Assembly (NCBI GenBank): GCA_944323615.1 | Contig: CALUTG010000012.1 | Coordinates: 1 to 36,761 of the forward strand | Source of the DNA: Candidatus Gastranaerophilales bacterium | Lineage (GTDB): Bacteria > Cyanobacteriota > Vampirovibrionia > Gastranaerophilales > Gastranaerophilaceae | Length of the DNA stretch: 36,761 nt | Direction of reading: 5' to 3' | In this document: positions 1 through 8,037 of the stretch, piece after piece | How positions within the stretch are numbered: position 1 is the stretch's first letter | How the letters are laid out: the number at the start of each line of letters is the position of its first letter | Program-made: the position numbers and the translations under genes | The notes under the pieces: model-generated | What the model saw: only the letters and a program-made list of their open reading frames with translations | Databases searched by the model: none | Told to the model about the DNA's origin: nothing

Positions 1-1
1 A

Positions 2-829
2 GCTTTAAAAGATTTAGGATTATTGAGCTTTGATGAACCGTTTAAAAACCTTTTGACTCAGGGTATGGTATTAAAAGACGGTTCTAAAATGTCAAAATCA
101 AAAGGCAATACGGTTGATCCGGACGAAATATTTGAAAATTACGGAGCGGATACTGCGAGATTATTCATTCTTTCCGATTCACCTCCTGCAAGAGATTTTG
201 ACTGGTCCGATGCAGGTGTGGAAGGCTGTTACAAATTCTTGAACAGAGTTTGGAGACTTGTGAGTGACAACGTCTCTGATATTACCGGAGATTATAAACT
301 CACATTCCCGCTTTCTCGTGAAAATGATGATCTTGTAAGAGTTGTACATATGAGTATCAAAGGTATAACCAATGATATTTCAAACGATTTTCAGTTTAAT
401 ACTGTAATTTCTAAGTATAGAGAACTTACAAACGCTATTTACGATTGGAGAGGTAAAAAACAGGAATTAAGCGAAGAAGACAGAAATGTATTCAGCTTTG
501 CTGTTATTTCCCTTATTAAGCTTATGTCTCCTGTTACAGTTCATTTATCAGAGGAAATCTGGCATGAACTCGGATTTAACACTTCCATCCACGAAGAGCC
601 TTGGTGTGAGTGGGATGAAAATCTTGCTAAAGCCAGCAAAATAACTTTAGTTGTTCAAGTTAACGGTAAAGTTAAAGATAAGCTTGAAGTTGATGAGGGT
701 GTAAATGATGAGGAACTTAAAGCAACCGCGCTTTCCAGTGAAAAAGTAAAGGAATTAACTTCAGGAAAAGAAATTGTAAAAGTTATTGTTGTTCCGAAAA
801 AACTCGTTAATATTGTAGTAAAAGGGTAA
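2..829 (+). CDS. leuS: Leucyl-tRNA synthetase, C-terminal part (5' truncated by window edge)
   Basis: Class I aminoacyl-tRNA synthetase that charges tRNA-Leu with leucine in the cytoplasm. The open frame runs in from base 2 with no start in view, so this is the C-terminal 275 residues or so of a protein that is usually 800-900 aa. Visible landmarks are the LKDGSKMSKSKGN segment with the KMSKS ATP-binding signature, then the anticodon-binding helical domain (motif PARDFDWSDAGVEG) and the C-terminal domain (VQVNGKVKDKLEV, ending KKLVNIVVKG). A TTG at 23 is only an internal leucine codon. The gene ends in a hairpin shared with the convergent rpmB. Identification is secure from the family signatures. 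Confidence 0.96.
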   Translation, partial: ALKDLGLLSFDEPFKNLLTQGMVLKDGSKMSKSKGNTVDPDEIFENYGADTARLFILSDSPPARDFDWSDAGVEGCYKFLNRVWRLVSDNVSDITGDYKLTFPLSRENDDLVRVVHMSIKGITNDISNDFQFNTVISKYRELTNAIYDWRGKKQELSEEDRNVFSFAVISLIKLMSPVTVHLSEEIWHELGFNTSIHEEPWCEWDENLAKASKITLVVQVNGKVKDKLEVDEGVNDEELKATALSSEKVKELTSGKEIVKVIVVPKKLVNIVVKG

Positions 830-834
830 TTGAA

Positions 835-860
835 AAAGCCGGGTATTAAATCCCGGCTTT
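835..860. terminator. Bidirectional intrinsic terminator between leuS and rpmB
   Basis: A perfect 9-bp stem AAAGCCGGG (835-843) / CCCGGCTTT (852-860) encloses an 8-nt loop. A-rich sequence lies on the left and AAATTAAAAATTTTTT on the right, so both strands have a U-tract after the hairpin. It lies between the convergent leuS and rpmB stops. Confidence 0.85.
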
Positions 861-884
861 AAATTAAAAATTTTTTAAACGATA

Positions 885-1076
885 CTAAACAGCTTTTTGT
901 ACTTTTCCTGCTTTTAAGCAAGAAGTGCAAACTGTCATTCTTTTAGTTTGACCGTTAACATTTACTCTGATTTCCTGTAAATTAGGAGTTTGTCTTTTTA
1001 CGATTTGTTTATGAGAGAATGTTAATTTAGCTGCTTTAAGCGGTTTTTTACCACATACTTCACATTGTTTAGACAT
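885..1076 (-). CDS. rpmB: 50S ribosomal protein L28
   Basis: Structural protein of the large ribosomal subunit, 63 aa, normal length for bL28. It begins MSKQCEVCGKKP and carries two CxxC pairs (CEVC near residue 5 and CTSC near residue 50), which marks the zinc-binding C+ form. A good ribosome-binding site (AGAAGGAA) precedes the ATG on the minus strand. It is monocistronic here and convergent with leuS, sharing the terminator at 835-860. Confidence 0.97.
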   Translation of the reverse strand: MSKQCEVCGKKPLKAAKLTFSHKQIVKRQTPNLQEIRVNVNGQTKRMTVCTSCLKAGKVQKAV

Positions 1077-1149
1077 AATTATATTTCCTTCTTTCTACCA
1101 GTGTAAGTCTAGTTTAACCCAAACCGTTTTAGATTACAAGTGGGTATTG

Positions 1150-1173
1150 AATTGTAAATTAATTGTTACAATT
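1150..1173. promoter_or_regulatory. Palindrome upstream of the GNAT-like gene (possible operator)
   Basis: A perfect 8-bp inverted repeat AATTGTAA (1150-1157) / TTACAATT (1166-1173) with an 8-nt spacer lies in the divergent rpmB / 1215 intergenic region. It sits just upstream of the putative promoter elements of the plus-strand gene. Its size and symmetry suit a dimeric DNA-binding protein, but no regulator is identified. Confidence 0.4.
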
Positions 1174-1201
1174 GAACAAAAAAATATTTTACGGTTTAAT
1201 T

Positions 1202-1207
1202 TATAAA
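1202..1207 (+). promoter_or_regulatory. -10-like box 7 nt before the 1215 start codon (leaderless candidate)
   Basis: TATAAA is followed by 7 nt (TACCGGT) and then the ATG at 1215, with no Shine-Dalgarno sequence. An alternative reading is -35 TTGAAC (1172-1177), a 17-nt spacer and TTTAAT (1195-1200), which also leaves a leader of only about 8 nt. Confidence 0.45.
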
Positions 1208-1214
1208 TACCGGT

Positions 1215-1871
1215 ATGAAAATAGACAAAGTGAATAGTTTTGTTAATCCGAATTTTGGTGCAATCAGGGTCGCAAAAACAGCAAATGTTGTAAATAATTT
1301 GACGACTCAAATTGACTTATTCAAAATTTATAGAGGAGACCGACCTTTTTTGCAGAAACTTGCTGAGAAAGTTGATTATAGAAAACTGGCACCGTATTTA
1401 GCACAAGATATGCAGCAAAGGTGGCAGAAAATTTTAAATTATTGTATAACCAGAGCTTTTAATGAATCCAATTCAAGCTATGTGTCCGTTTCTCAAGATA
1501 AAATTTGCGGAATTATGACTTACAGCAAGGACAATAACATTATAAATTTAGATTGCATTTGTGCGATACCTCTTTCTAAAGCTGAAAGAGTAAAACAATT
1601 TAAAAAAACTATGTTTTATCAACTCTTTAAAGATGCAAGTGATATGGATGCCAGGGGAATTCATCTTGATGCTGTTACGGACGGGCCTTTTGAATTGGTT
1701 TCCAAATATGAAGAGCTGGGATTTAAAGAAGATAAAAAGCCTTCAAAGTATATTTCAATGTTTTGTAACAAGCATAAAATAGCCGAACAATTAAGAGAAC
1801 TGCCGTTTGATATTGAGTATTATGAAACGGGTGAGACAAAACACATAAATCTTCTTAAATATTTAACTTAG
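1215..1871 (+). CDS. GNAT-like N-acetyltransferase-fold protein, lineage-specific
   Basis: 218 aa, function not established. The N-terminus (MKIDKVNSFVNPNFGAIR) has the NPxFGAI style that I associate with small Gastranaerophilales proteins. The central and C-terminal part reads like a GNAT fold: KICGIMTYSKDNN looks like strand beta 4 of an acetyltransferase, and RGIHLDAVTDGPFELVSKYE followed by ELGFKED resembles the usual GNAT end pattern ending in a GF motif. A clear acetyl-CoA R/QxxGxG/A loop is not visible, so the protein may be divergent or inactive. No Shine-Dalgarno sequence precedes the ATG. The 3' end overlaps the convergent pentapeptide gene by 4 nt. Confidence 0.7.
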   Translation: MKIDKVNSFVNPNFGAIRVAKTANVVNNLTTQIDLFKIYRGDRPFLQKLAEKVDYRKLAPYLAQDMQQRWQKILNYCITRAFNESNSSYVSVSQDKICGIMTYSKDNNIINLDCICAIPLSKAERVKQFKKTMFYQLFKDASDMDARGIHLDAVTDGPFELVSKYEELGFKEDKKPSKYISMFCNKHKIAEQLRELPFDIEYYETGETKHINLLKYLT

Positions 1872-2389
1872 TAGTCAGATGGCTCGTAATCGTCATCATC
1901 TTTAAGAGAGGATAAATCATCTGAGTAAGTAGAATCAAAATCTTCCGGAAGATTATCGCTGTCAGGCCAGATGGTCTCATCATCAAATCTGCATGCATTA
2001 AGGTTATCAGCAGAAGAAAGGTCTGATGTTGATAAATCAGCTTCTCTTAATATTGCACCTGCCATATCGGATTCGTTAAAATTACAATAATCAACTTTAG
2101 AATAGCTGAAATCAGTACCGTTCAGTACGGACTCATTAAAGCTGCATTCAACAATTGAGGAACGGGTAAAATCAACCGAAGTTAAGTCGCAGTTGATAAA
2201 TTTTACTTCTGTTAACTGCGAGTCAGAAAAAGATGATGATGTTAGATCCGCATTATTAAATACAGCACCTTCAATAGATGAATTTGAAAAATCCGTTTCT
2301 GTTAAATCAACGGCTTCGCCTGTCATAGCTTCATTAAAAGCATCAACATCGGTTAAAACTAATTCTGTTAATTCTTCTTTTGATTTCAT
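1868..2389 (-). CDS. Pentapeptide-repeat protein
   Basis: 173 aa. Residues about 30-130 consist of A(D/N)LxxS/F-type pentapeptide repeats (for example FNNADLTSSSF, FINCDLTSVDF, FNESDMAGAIL), which fold as a right-handed quadrilateral beta helix. The C-terminal 40 residues are strongly acidic (SSLKDDDDYEPSDY). AGGAG lies just before the ATG and overlaps the stop of the upstream response regulator, whose coding end is 9 nt away, so it is very likely the last gene of the signalling operon. The molecular role is unknown. Its place after two response regulators suggests an adaptor or output protein, which is inference. Confidence 0.88.
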   Translation of the reverse strand: MKSKEELTELVLTDVDAFNEAMTGEAVDLTETDFSNSSIEGAVFNNADLTSSSFSDSQLTEVKFINCDLTSVDFTRSSIVECSFNESVLNGTDFSYSKVDYCNFNESDMAGAILREADLSTSDLSSADNLNACRFDDETIWPDSDNLPEDFDSTYSDDLSSLKDDDDYEPSDY

Positions 2390-2398
2390 TTTTGTCTC

Positions 2399-3025
2399 CT
2401 AATTAATCAAATTCATCTGTATAGCAAGCAACACTGCCTGGGTTCTGTTTGTAACTTTCAATTTTTTAAAAATACTGTTGAGATGGGTCTTTACGGTAAC
2501 ATCTCTTACAAAGAGTTTATCTGCAATTTCCTGATTGCTGGCACCCTTGGCAACAAGAGCAAGAACCTCTTTTTCTTTTGGTGTCAGTGCATCTATATTT
2601 GCATCCTTATTTAAGTTTATATCTTTTTTAGGAAGCGATTCCTGCTGCCATTTAGATCTTCTTAGTACCGCTTCTATTCTTGCAAGAAGGTTCGGCAGCA
2701 CAAACGGTTTTACAATATAATCATCTGCACCTATTTTTAGACCTGTTACGACTTTTTGGTCTTCGCTTACCGCAGTAATCATTATAACAGGAATGTGCTC
2801 GGTCTTTTTATTTTTTCTTATAGCTTTTAAAGTATCCCAGCCATCCATATTCGGCATCATTACATCAAGTAAAATAAGATCAAAGTTATTATCGTTGCCG
2901 GATAATATTTTAAGAGCCTCAAGCCCGTCCTGCGCAACCGTTATATCATATCCGTACATCGGGAGTGCATCTTGAAGGAATTTAGGGTTATCGTCTACTA
3001 TAAGGATTGAAGCGATTCCGTCCAT
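2399..3025 (-). CDS. NarL/FixJ-family response regulator (REC + LuxR HTH)
   Basis: 208 aa two-component transcriptional regulator. The receiver domain spans residues 5-125 with the acidic pair D11/D12, phospho-acceptor D54 (LLDVMMPNMDG), T84 and K106 (IVKPF), so it should be phosphorylatable. A LuxR-type helix-turn-helix covers about 147-208 (LTPKEKEVLALVAKG, NQEIADKLFV, TVKTHLNSIF). The ATG follows directly after the TAA of the other response regulator, so the two are translationally coupled. No histidine kinase is encoded nearby, so its partner must be elsewhere. Confidence 0.93.
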   Translation of the reverse strand: MDGIASILIVDDNPKFLQDALPMYGYDITVAQDGLEALKILSGNDNNFDLILLDVMMPNMDGWDTLKAIRKNKKTEHIPVIMITAVSEDQKVVTGLKIGADDYIVKPFVLPNLLARIEAVLRRSKWQQESLPKKDINLNKDANIDALTPKEKEVLALVAKGASNQEIADKLFVRDVTVKTHLNSIFKKLKVTNRTQAVLLAIQMNLIN

Positions 3026-3676
3026 TTACACCAATCCTTCCTTCAGCGCTTTAAGAGCTGCTTGAAGCCGGTCATCAACTTCAAGTTTTTGCAATATACT
3101 TGCCACATGAGCCTTTGTTGTATTTATACTTACAAAAAGCGTATTTGCAATTTCATTATTGCTATACCCCTCTGTAATAAGTTTTAAAATCTGTGTTTCT
3201 CTTGAGGTGAGCCCGTAATCTTTTTCCGGAAGCGGTTTCTCTGGAGTTTGTGAAGATTTTGAAGCAGCTTCAAGTACAATATGAGCTATACTTGGATCAA
3301 ACCAGGATGCTCCGTCAAGAACCGATTGTACAACCTGAGTTAATCTAATCGGATTAATTTCTTTTGAACAGTATGCATTTGCCCCTGCTTTAAGACAGTT
3401 CAGAACTTCCTGAACATCATTATGTGAGGTTAATACTACAATTTTAATTTCTCTGTTGTGGTTTTTTATGAGTTTAGAAGCTTCAATACCGTCCATTCCC
3501 GGAAGCCCTAAGTCCATAATAACCAGATCAATTGCAGTATTTTTTACTATTTCAAGAGCTTTTTCTGCTGATTCAGCTTCATAAATTGTTTCAATAAAGT
3601 CACAAGATTCAAAGGCTGTTTTCAAGCCGAATCTTGTTAATTCATGATCTTCAACTATTAAAATATTACTTTTCAT
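3026..3676 (-). CDS. NarL-family response regulator (REC + LuxR HTH)
   Basis: 216 aa from the ATG at 3676. The receiver domain begins at once (MKSNILIVEDHELTRFG) with E9/D10, phospho-acceptor D55 (IMDLGLPGMDG), T83 and K105. A LuxR HTH follows from about residue 148 (LTSRETQILKLITEG, NNEIANTLFV, TTKAHVASILQKL). The open frame extends 15 codons further upstream, but those lie inside the TPR gene and precede the normal REC start. An ATG at 3682, two codons earlier, is an equally possible start. The start overlaps the TPR stop by about 11 nt. Its receiver differs clearly from that of the downstream regulator, so the pair is not a recent duplication. Confidence 0.92.
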   Translation of the reverse strand: MKSNILIVEDHELTRFGLKTAFESCDFIETIYEAESAEKALEIVKNTAIDLVIMDLGLPGMDGIEASKLIKNHNREIKIVVLTSHNDVQEVLNCLKAGANAYCSKEINPIRLTQVVQSVLDGASWFDPSIAHIVLEAASKSSQTPEKPLPEKDYGLTSRETQILKLITEGYSNNEIANTLFVSINTTKAHVASILQKLEVDDRLQAALKALKEGLV

Positions 3677-5195
3677 AGACATTTTGATCCAGGTTGACCT
3701 TTGAAGCGTAATCCGAGTCAAGTCTTGAGCATCTTATCAACGATTGATTCGACTGCTCTATATTTCCTTTAGCACGTAGTACTAAACTTAAATAATAATA
3801 ATATTTAAAGTTGTTTTCGTCAATATAATAAGAATTGTTTAGATAAGTTTCTGCCATCGAAACGTTACCGTCTCTTAATGCCAAGTTGGCTAAACCAAGC
3901 CATATTTCATTATTAGAAATATCTACGGAAGCAATTCTTGCAAGATAATCGTCAGCTCTTTGCGGGAATACTTTTAAAGAATTTGCGAGCAAATCTTCAT
4001 CTAAGCCGTCTTTTTTGAGCAATTTTTCATAAAGCTTTTTAGATTTTTTCTCATTTTCCATTGCAAGATAAGTTTTGGCTATACCAATAGAAGCATCATT
4101 GTCTTTTGAAAGTTTTTTTGCTGTCTTGTAGTACTTAAGAGCGTCTTCATATTTTCTTTCGTCATAACTTATATCAGCTAATGTTAAAGCTGCAAGATAA
4201 GTATTTTTGTCTTCTTTGTATGCTCTTTGGGCGAATTCTTGTGCTCTTAACGGTTCATCGCACTCGTAGTAAATTCTTCCTAACAGCCCGAATATCTGCG
4301 GGGCATATTGTTTTGCCTGAAGGATTGATGCTTGCAGAACTTTAGTTGCTAAAAGACTTTTCCCTTGAAGGTGATAGTAATATGACAAGTGATAATCCTT
4401 TAAAGGCTCGTCTTTTGCAATTTTATATTCTACATACTCTTCAACGGCTCTGATTTTTTCTTGAAAATCCACTGTTAAAAAGTCTGTTTTATTTATTTCT
4501 TTTAAAAGTTTAACTGCCTGTTTTGATTTATTAGAGTCAGCAAGAATTTTTGCTTTTAGTATTTTATAATTAATGTTTTTATCATTTTGTACTATTGCAT
4601 TATTAATATATTTCAAAGCTTGCTGAAGGTTGTTAGATTTATAAAAACCTAAAGCAATCAGGTAATTTTTATAATCACTGTCTGATGTGTTAGAGTTATT
4701 TAACAATTCAGAGGTGGTTTCAATTGCCATATTGTTATAGACAATACTTGAGTATGCGTCAGCGTAGTAAATCAAATCTTTAGGTTCGACCATGCCAGAA
4801 GGATAATAAAACTGTTTAATATCTTTGACATAATTTGCCGTATAAAGATTTGTATCCAATCGTTTAAATAATGCATCCGAGAGATCAAAGAAGCCGTATT
4901 CCGCCATTTTGATACCATATAGTAAAAACACATAATCGTCATGCACAGCTCTTGATACAATATCTGCAAAATCGTCATGAGAAGCTTTCACATTTCCCTG
5001 CAGAAATCTGTTCTCGGCAGATGCGTACTTTGCTTTAACAAAGTTGTCTTTAATAACCATATCCATATTAACTGTATTTGTTTCTGCCCTTAGATTTAGC
5101 GGTTTAGCAGGAGTAGTTTCTGCTATTGCGCCTAAATTCGATATGGCTGCAAATGCCGCAAAGATTATTAAAAATTTTCTCATCGTCTTATTCAT
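3666..5195 (-). CDS. Exported TPR-repeat protein
   Basis: 509 aa. A cleavable signal peptide is predicted by eye (MNKTMRKFLIIFAAFAAISN, small residues up to AIAE), so it should be exported. The rest is helical, with tetratricopeptide-like repeats between about residues 175-235 and 300-500 (for example AQEFAQRAYKEDKNTYLAAL, DALKYYKTAKKLSKDNDASI, AETYLNNSYYIDENNFKYYY). TPR proteins are scaffolds for protein-protein contact. AGGTG lies about 11 nt before the ATG at 5195, and the start overlaps the end of the HD-GYP gene by 8 nt, showing coupling. An in-frame ATG at 5183 is an alternative. Its cell-surface location next to cytoplasmic regulators suggests a coupled envelope role, which is inference. 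Confidence 0.88.
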   Translation of the reverse strand: MNKTMRKFLIIFAAFAAISNLGAIAETTPAKPLNLRAETNTVNMDMVIKDNFVKAKYASAENRFLQGNVKASHDDFADIVSRAVHDDYVFLLYGIKMAEYGFFDLSDALFKRLDTNLYTANYVKDIKQFYYPSGMVEPKDLIYYADAYSSIVYNNMAIETTSELLNNSNTSDSDYKNYLIALGFYKSNNLQQALKYINNAIVQNDKNINYKILKAKILADSNKSKQAVKLLKEINKTDFLTVDFQEKIRAVEEYVEYKIAKDEPLKDYHLSYYYHLQGKSLLATKVLQASILQAKQYAPQIFGLLGRIYYECDEPLRAQEFAQRAYKEDKNTYLAALTLADISYDERKYEDALKYYKTAKKLSKDNDASIGIAKTYLAMENEKKSKKLYEKLLKKDGLDEDLLANSLKVFPQRADDYLARIASVDISNNEIWLGLANLALRDGNVSMAETYLNNSYYIDENNFKYYYYLSLVLRAKGNIEQSNQSLIRCSRLDSDYASKVNLDQNVYEK

Positions 5196-6855
5196 GTTCT
5201 AAATCTACACCTACGTAATATTTGTTAAATACTTGAAGCAGCATGTTACTACAATTATTTACTATTGAGTAATATAAATCAAGCAGGTTATATTTATCTA
5301 ATGTTTCATAGTCTTTTTCGTCGATTTTTGAAGAAGTATCGGAAATAAGAACTTCTACAATCCTGCTCAGTTTTAGCATTAGAAATTTGTCTACTACCTG
5401 CGGATCAAAATGGGTGCCAGACCCTTTCATAACTATATCAATAACTTTTTCTATAGGCATTTTATCACGATAATGTCTTTTTGAGGTTATTGCATCAAAC
5501 ACGTCAGATACTGCAAGAATTCTTCCTCCAAATGGGATTTCTTCTCCTTTTAATCCTCTATAATAACCGGTTCCGTCATATTTTTCATGGTGTGAGCAGG
5601 CTATATCGGTTATCTGTTGAAAATCTTTTGACATATGAATCTTTTCAAGAATATTGTGAGTGATTTCAACATGCTTTTGGATATGTTTATATTCTTCCGG
5701 CGTAAGCTTCCCTTCTTTTTGGAGAACAGAGTCTTTTATTCCGATTTTCCCGATATCATGAAGTGCTGCCGCTTTTTCTAAGATATAGATATCTTTCTTT
5801 TCCATTCCAAATTCTTTAGCAATAAGAGTTGCATACAGTTTAACTCTTGTTGAATGACCGGCTGTAATCTTATCACGGGCATCAATAGAGGATGCAAGTG
5901 TTTCAATAAAACTGTCAAATATGATTTGCTGCTCTTCAATCATTTTCTTTTGTCGTTCAAAGAGCTGGGCATTTTCCAGTGAAATACCTGCACTTGATGC
6001 GATAGCTACAAGTAAATCTTCATCATCAATAGTAAATGTTTCGTCAAATTTGTTAAGAACCTGAAATACACCGATTATTTCCTGATTAAAATTCTTAATA
6101 GGCATGCAGAGAATGGTTTTTGTCCTGTAACCTGTTTTCTTATCGACATCAGGGTTAAACCGATTGTCAGTGTAAGCATCTTTTATGTTAATTGTTTCTC
6201 CGGTTTGGACAACATGACCTGCCAAACCTCTGTCAGCCGGAATCCTTAGTTCCTTGGTATCTAAACCTGTAGCTACTTTGGAGTAAAGTTCATTATGCTC
6301 TTTATCATATAAAAAGACTGTACATCTGTCAGCATTAAGAGCTATTTTTGTTTCTTCTGCAATAGTTTTAATTAAGACATCTATATCTTTTTCTGCCGCA
6401 ACTGCCTGTCCTATTTTAACGAGGGCAATAAGCGGATCTTTTACCTGCGCATGTGTGCTCAAATGTGTGATAGGCGGACATTTGAGCATTGAATTAATTT
6501 TTTCGAAGAAATAAGTTTTTTGACACTTTATAGCTAATTTACGTGCCTTATTGTAGCTGATTGAATAGAGGGTGCTGTTCTTTTCCGTAAAATTAACATA
6601 GCTTAAAACAAGTTCATTAAGTATAGTTGTCAGATTATCTTTTGACTGTTCAACAAGAAATGTTGCATCATTCATCATCTGGTAATAACTGTTATAATCT
6701 TTTTTTACAAATTCATTAAGCGCCAAAAGGCTGAAACAAATTGCAGCATCATCATTATAAAGCTCCTTGTGCTTTACAATACTATCCCTTGCATCTTCAT
6801 ACCTTTCTTTCAGAATTTCTTCAACGGTTTCGTAAATAAAATTCTCCAGCGCCAT
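5188..6855 (-). CDS. GAF domain - HD-GYP phosphodiesterase-like protein (GYY variant)
   Basis: 555 aa from the ATG at 6855, chosen because GAGAGGG sits just upstream; the open frame continues 15 codons further but without an SD. Residues 1-135 form a helical N-terminal region, about 140-295 a GAF sensor domain (DRCTVFLYDKEHNELYSKVA, GLAGHVVQTGE, VFQVLNKFD), a connecting coiled helix follows, and about 325-500 is an HD-GYP domain. The HD pair is H366/D367 (LHDIGKIG), and HHEKYDGTGYY stands where the family has HHExxDGxGYP, so the final proline of GYP is tyrosine. HD-GYP enzymes degrade cyclic di-GMP; whether this variant is active is uncertain. First gene of the minus-strand signalling operon. 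Confidence 0.92.
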   Translation of the reverse strand: MALENFIYETVEEILKERYEDARDSIVKHKELYNDDAAICFSLLALNEFVKKDYNSYYQMMNDATFLVEQSKDNLTTILNELVLSYVNFTEKNSTLYSISYNKARKLAIKCQKTYFFEKINSMLKCPPITHLSTHAQVKDPLIALVKIGQAVAAEKDIDVLIKTIAEETKIALNADRCTVFLYDKEHNELYSKVATGLDTKELRIPADRGLAGHVVQTGETINIKDAYTDNRFNPDVDKKTGYRTKTILCMPIKNFNQEIIGVFQVLNKFDETFTIDDEDLLVAIASSAGISLENAQLFERQKKMIEEQQIIFDSFIETLASSIDARDKITAGHSTRVKLYATLIAKEFGMEKKDIYILEKAAALHDIGKIGIKDSVLQKEGKLTPEEYKHIQKHVEITHNILEKIHMSKDFQQITDIACSHHEKYDGTGYYRGLKGEEIPFGGRILAVSDVFDAITSKRHYRDKMPIEKVIDIVMKGSGTHFDPQVVDKFLMLKLSRIVEVLISDTSSKIDEKDYETLDKYNLLDLYYSIVNNCSNMLLQVFNKYYVGVDLEHE

Positions 6856-6936
6856 TAAACCCTCTCTGCAAATTATTTGCTTTATTATATAATATAACAA
6901 AAGTGCAATATATACAAATAGTGTTAAGAGGAGAGT

Positions 6937-7620
6937 ATGGAAAAGATAACTGTTTTGATTCCCGTGTATAATGAGAAAGATTCTTTGCTTGAGTTGTTGA
7001 AAAGGGTTGAATCTGTTGATTTTGGACTGGAAAAAGAAATTATTCTTGTGGATGATTTTTCGACGGATGGAACAACAGAGTTATATTCACAAATAAATCA
7101 CAAAATTTTGTATCACGAAAAAAATATGGGTAAAGGCGCGGCTCTAAGAACTGGACTAAAAGAAGCAATTGGCGATATCGTTATAATTCAGGACGCGGAT
7201 TTAGAATATAACCCGGAGGATTACATTCCTTTAGTAGAGCTGATAAAAGAAAATAAGGCTGATGTCGTTTACGGCTCAAGACTCCTTGATAACAGGAATT
7301 CCAAAAGTTTTCTTTTCCTCAGCTTTATTGCAAATAAAACACTTACTGTTCTTACAAATATTTTATTCGGTGCAAAACTTACTGATATGGAAACTTGCTA
7401 TAAGGCTTTTAGAAGAGAATTTATACAAAACATAGATATAAAATCAAACAGATTTGATTTTGAGCCTGAAATTACGGCAAAAGTCTTAAAACAAAAAGTT
7501 CGATTTAAAGAACTTCCTATAACCTACAATGCAAGGGCTTTTGATGAAGGTAAAAAAATCGGCTGGAAAGACGGGGTCCAAGCTATCTGGACTTTAATTA
7601 AATTTAGGTTTATTGATTAG
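6937..7620 (+). CDS. Family 2 glycosyltransferase (dolichyl-phosphate mannose synthase-like)
   Basis: 227 aa. The GT-A fold begins at residue 3 (ITVLIPVYNEKDSL), with ILVDDFSTDG at about 36-46, NMGKGAALRTGL at 63-74 and a metal-binding DAD motif at 86-88 (IIQDADLEYNPEDY). This matches the DPM1-like branch of GT2, which transfers a hexose from a nucleotide sugar to a polyprenyl phosphate or similar acceptor. There are no membrane helices at the C-terminus, so it is a soluble catalytic unit. AAGAGGAGAG precedes the ATG. It is divergent from the HD-GYP operon across an 80-nt AT-rich promoter region. Substrate cannot be told from sequence. Confidence 0.93.
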   Translation: MEKITVLIPVYNEKDSLLELLKRVESVDFGLEKEIILVDDFSTDGTTELYSQINHKILYHEKNMGKGAALRTGLKEAIGDIVIIQDADLEYNPEDYIPLVELIKENKADVVYGSRLLDNRNSKSFLFLSFIANKTLTVLTNILFGAKLTDMETCYKAFRREFIQNIDIKSNRFDFEPEITAKVLKQKVRFKELPITYNARAFDEGKKIGWKDGVQAIWTLIKFRFID

Positions 7621-7695
7621 GTATGTCTATAAAAATTGTTTTTAATCTTGAAGAAGAGTTTTTTTTATGCTAAAAATAATTACCAAGGAGTATTT

Positions 7696-8037
7696 ATGAA
7701 TATCAGCCCTATCACAAGTTATAAACAAAATAATAATCAGCCCTTTTTTCAGGCGGTGAATATGAAGTATTTGGAAAGAGCAAAAAAAGAGATTCAAAGG
7801 AGAAATACTATTACAGGTCATTTATTAACCTGTTTAGAATATGATGTTAAAGTTTTTCAAACAATTTCTCCTCAGGACGGAGTGGATACAATAAAAGCTA
7901 TAAGAAAATTGTTAGAAGGCAATCCTGAAAATTGGAAAAACTGGGTTAATGAACTTGTTGGCGAGTTCAAATACCTAGCAAAGAAGGAGCGAATAGAACA
8001 GCGCCGAGAAGCAAAAAAGCCTAAATCTTGTCAATAG
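7696..8037 (+). CDS. Small lineage-type hypothetical protein
   Basis: 113 aa, not recognised. Start chosen at the ATG at 7696 because AAGGAG lies 5-6 nt upstream; a longer frame from 7636 has no SD. The N-terminus (MNISPITSYKQNNNQPFFQA) resembles the leader-like N-termini seen on many small Gastranaerophilales proteins. The remainder is helical and charged (EKAKKEIQRR-like segments, then GDFKYLAKKERIEQRREAKK-like basic C-terminus). There is no signal peptide or membrane segment. The 3' end overlaps the convergent gene at 8021 by 17 nt. Confidence 0.7.
   Translation: MNISPITSYKQNNNQPFFQAVNMKYLERAKKEIQRRNTITGHLLTCLEYDVKVFQTISPQDGVDTIKAIRKLLEGNPENWKNWVNELVGEFKYLAKKERIEQRREAKKPKSCQ

Noticed and set aside
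1868-2389. Possible Qnr-type quinolone-resistance pentapeptide protein
   Set aside because: It is shorter than Qnr, has an acidic tail, and sits in a signalling operon; pentapeptide repeats alone do not support resistance.
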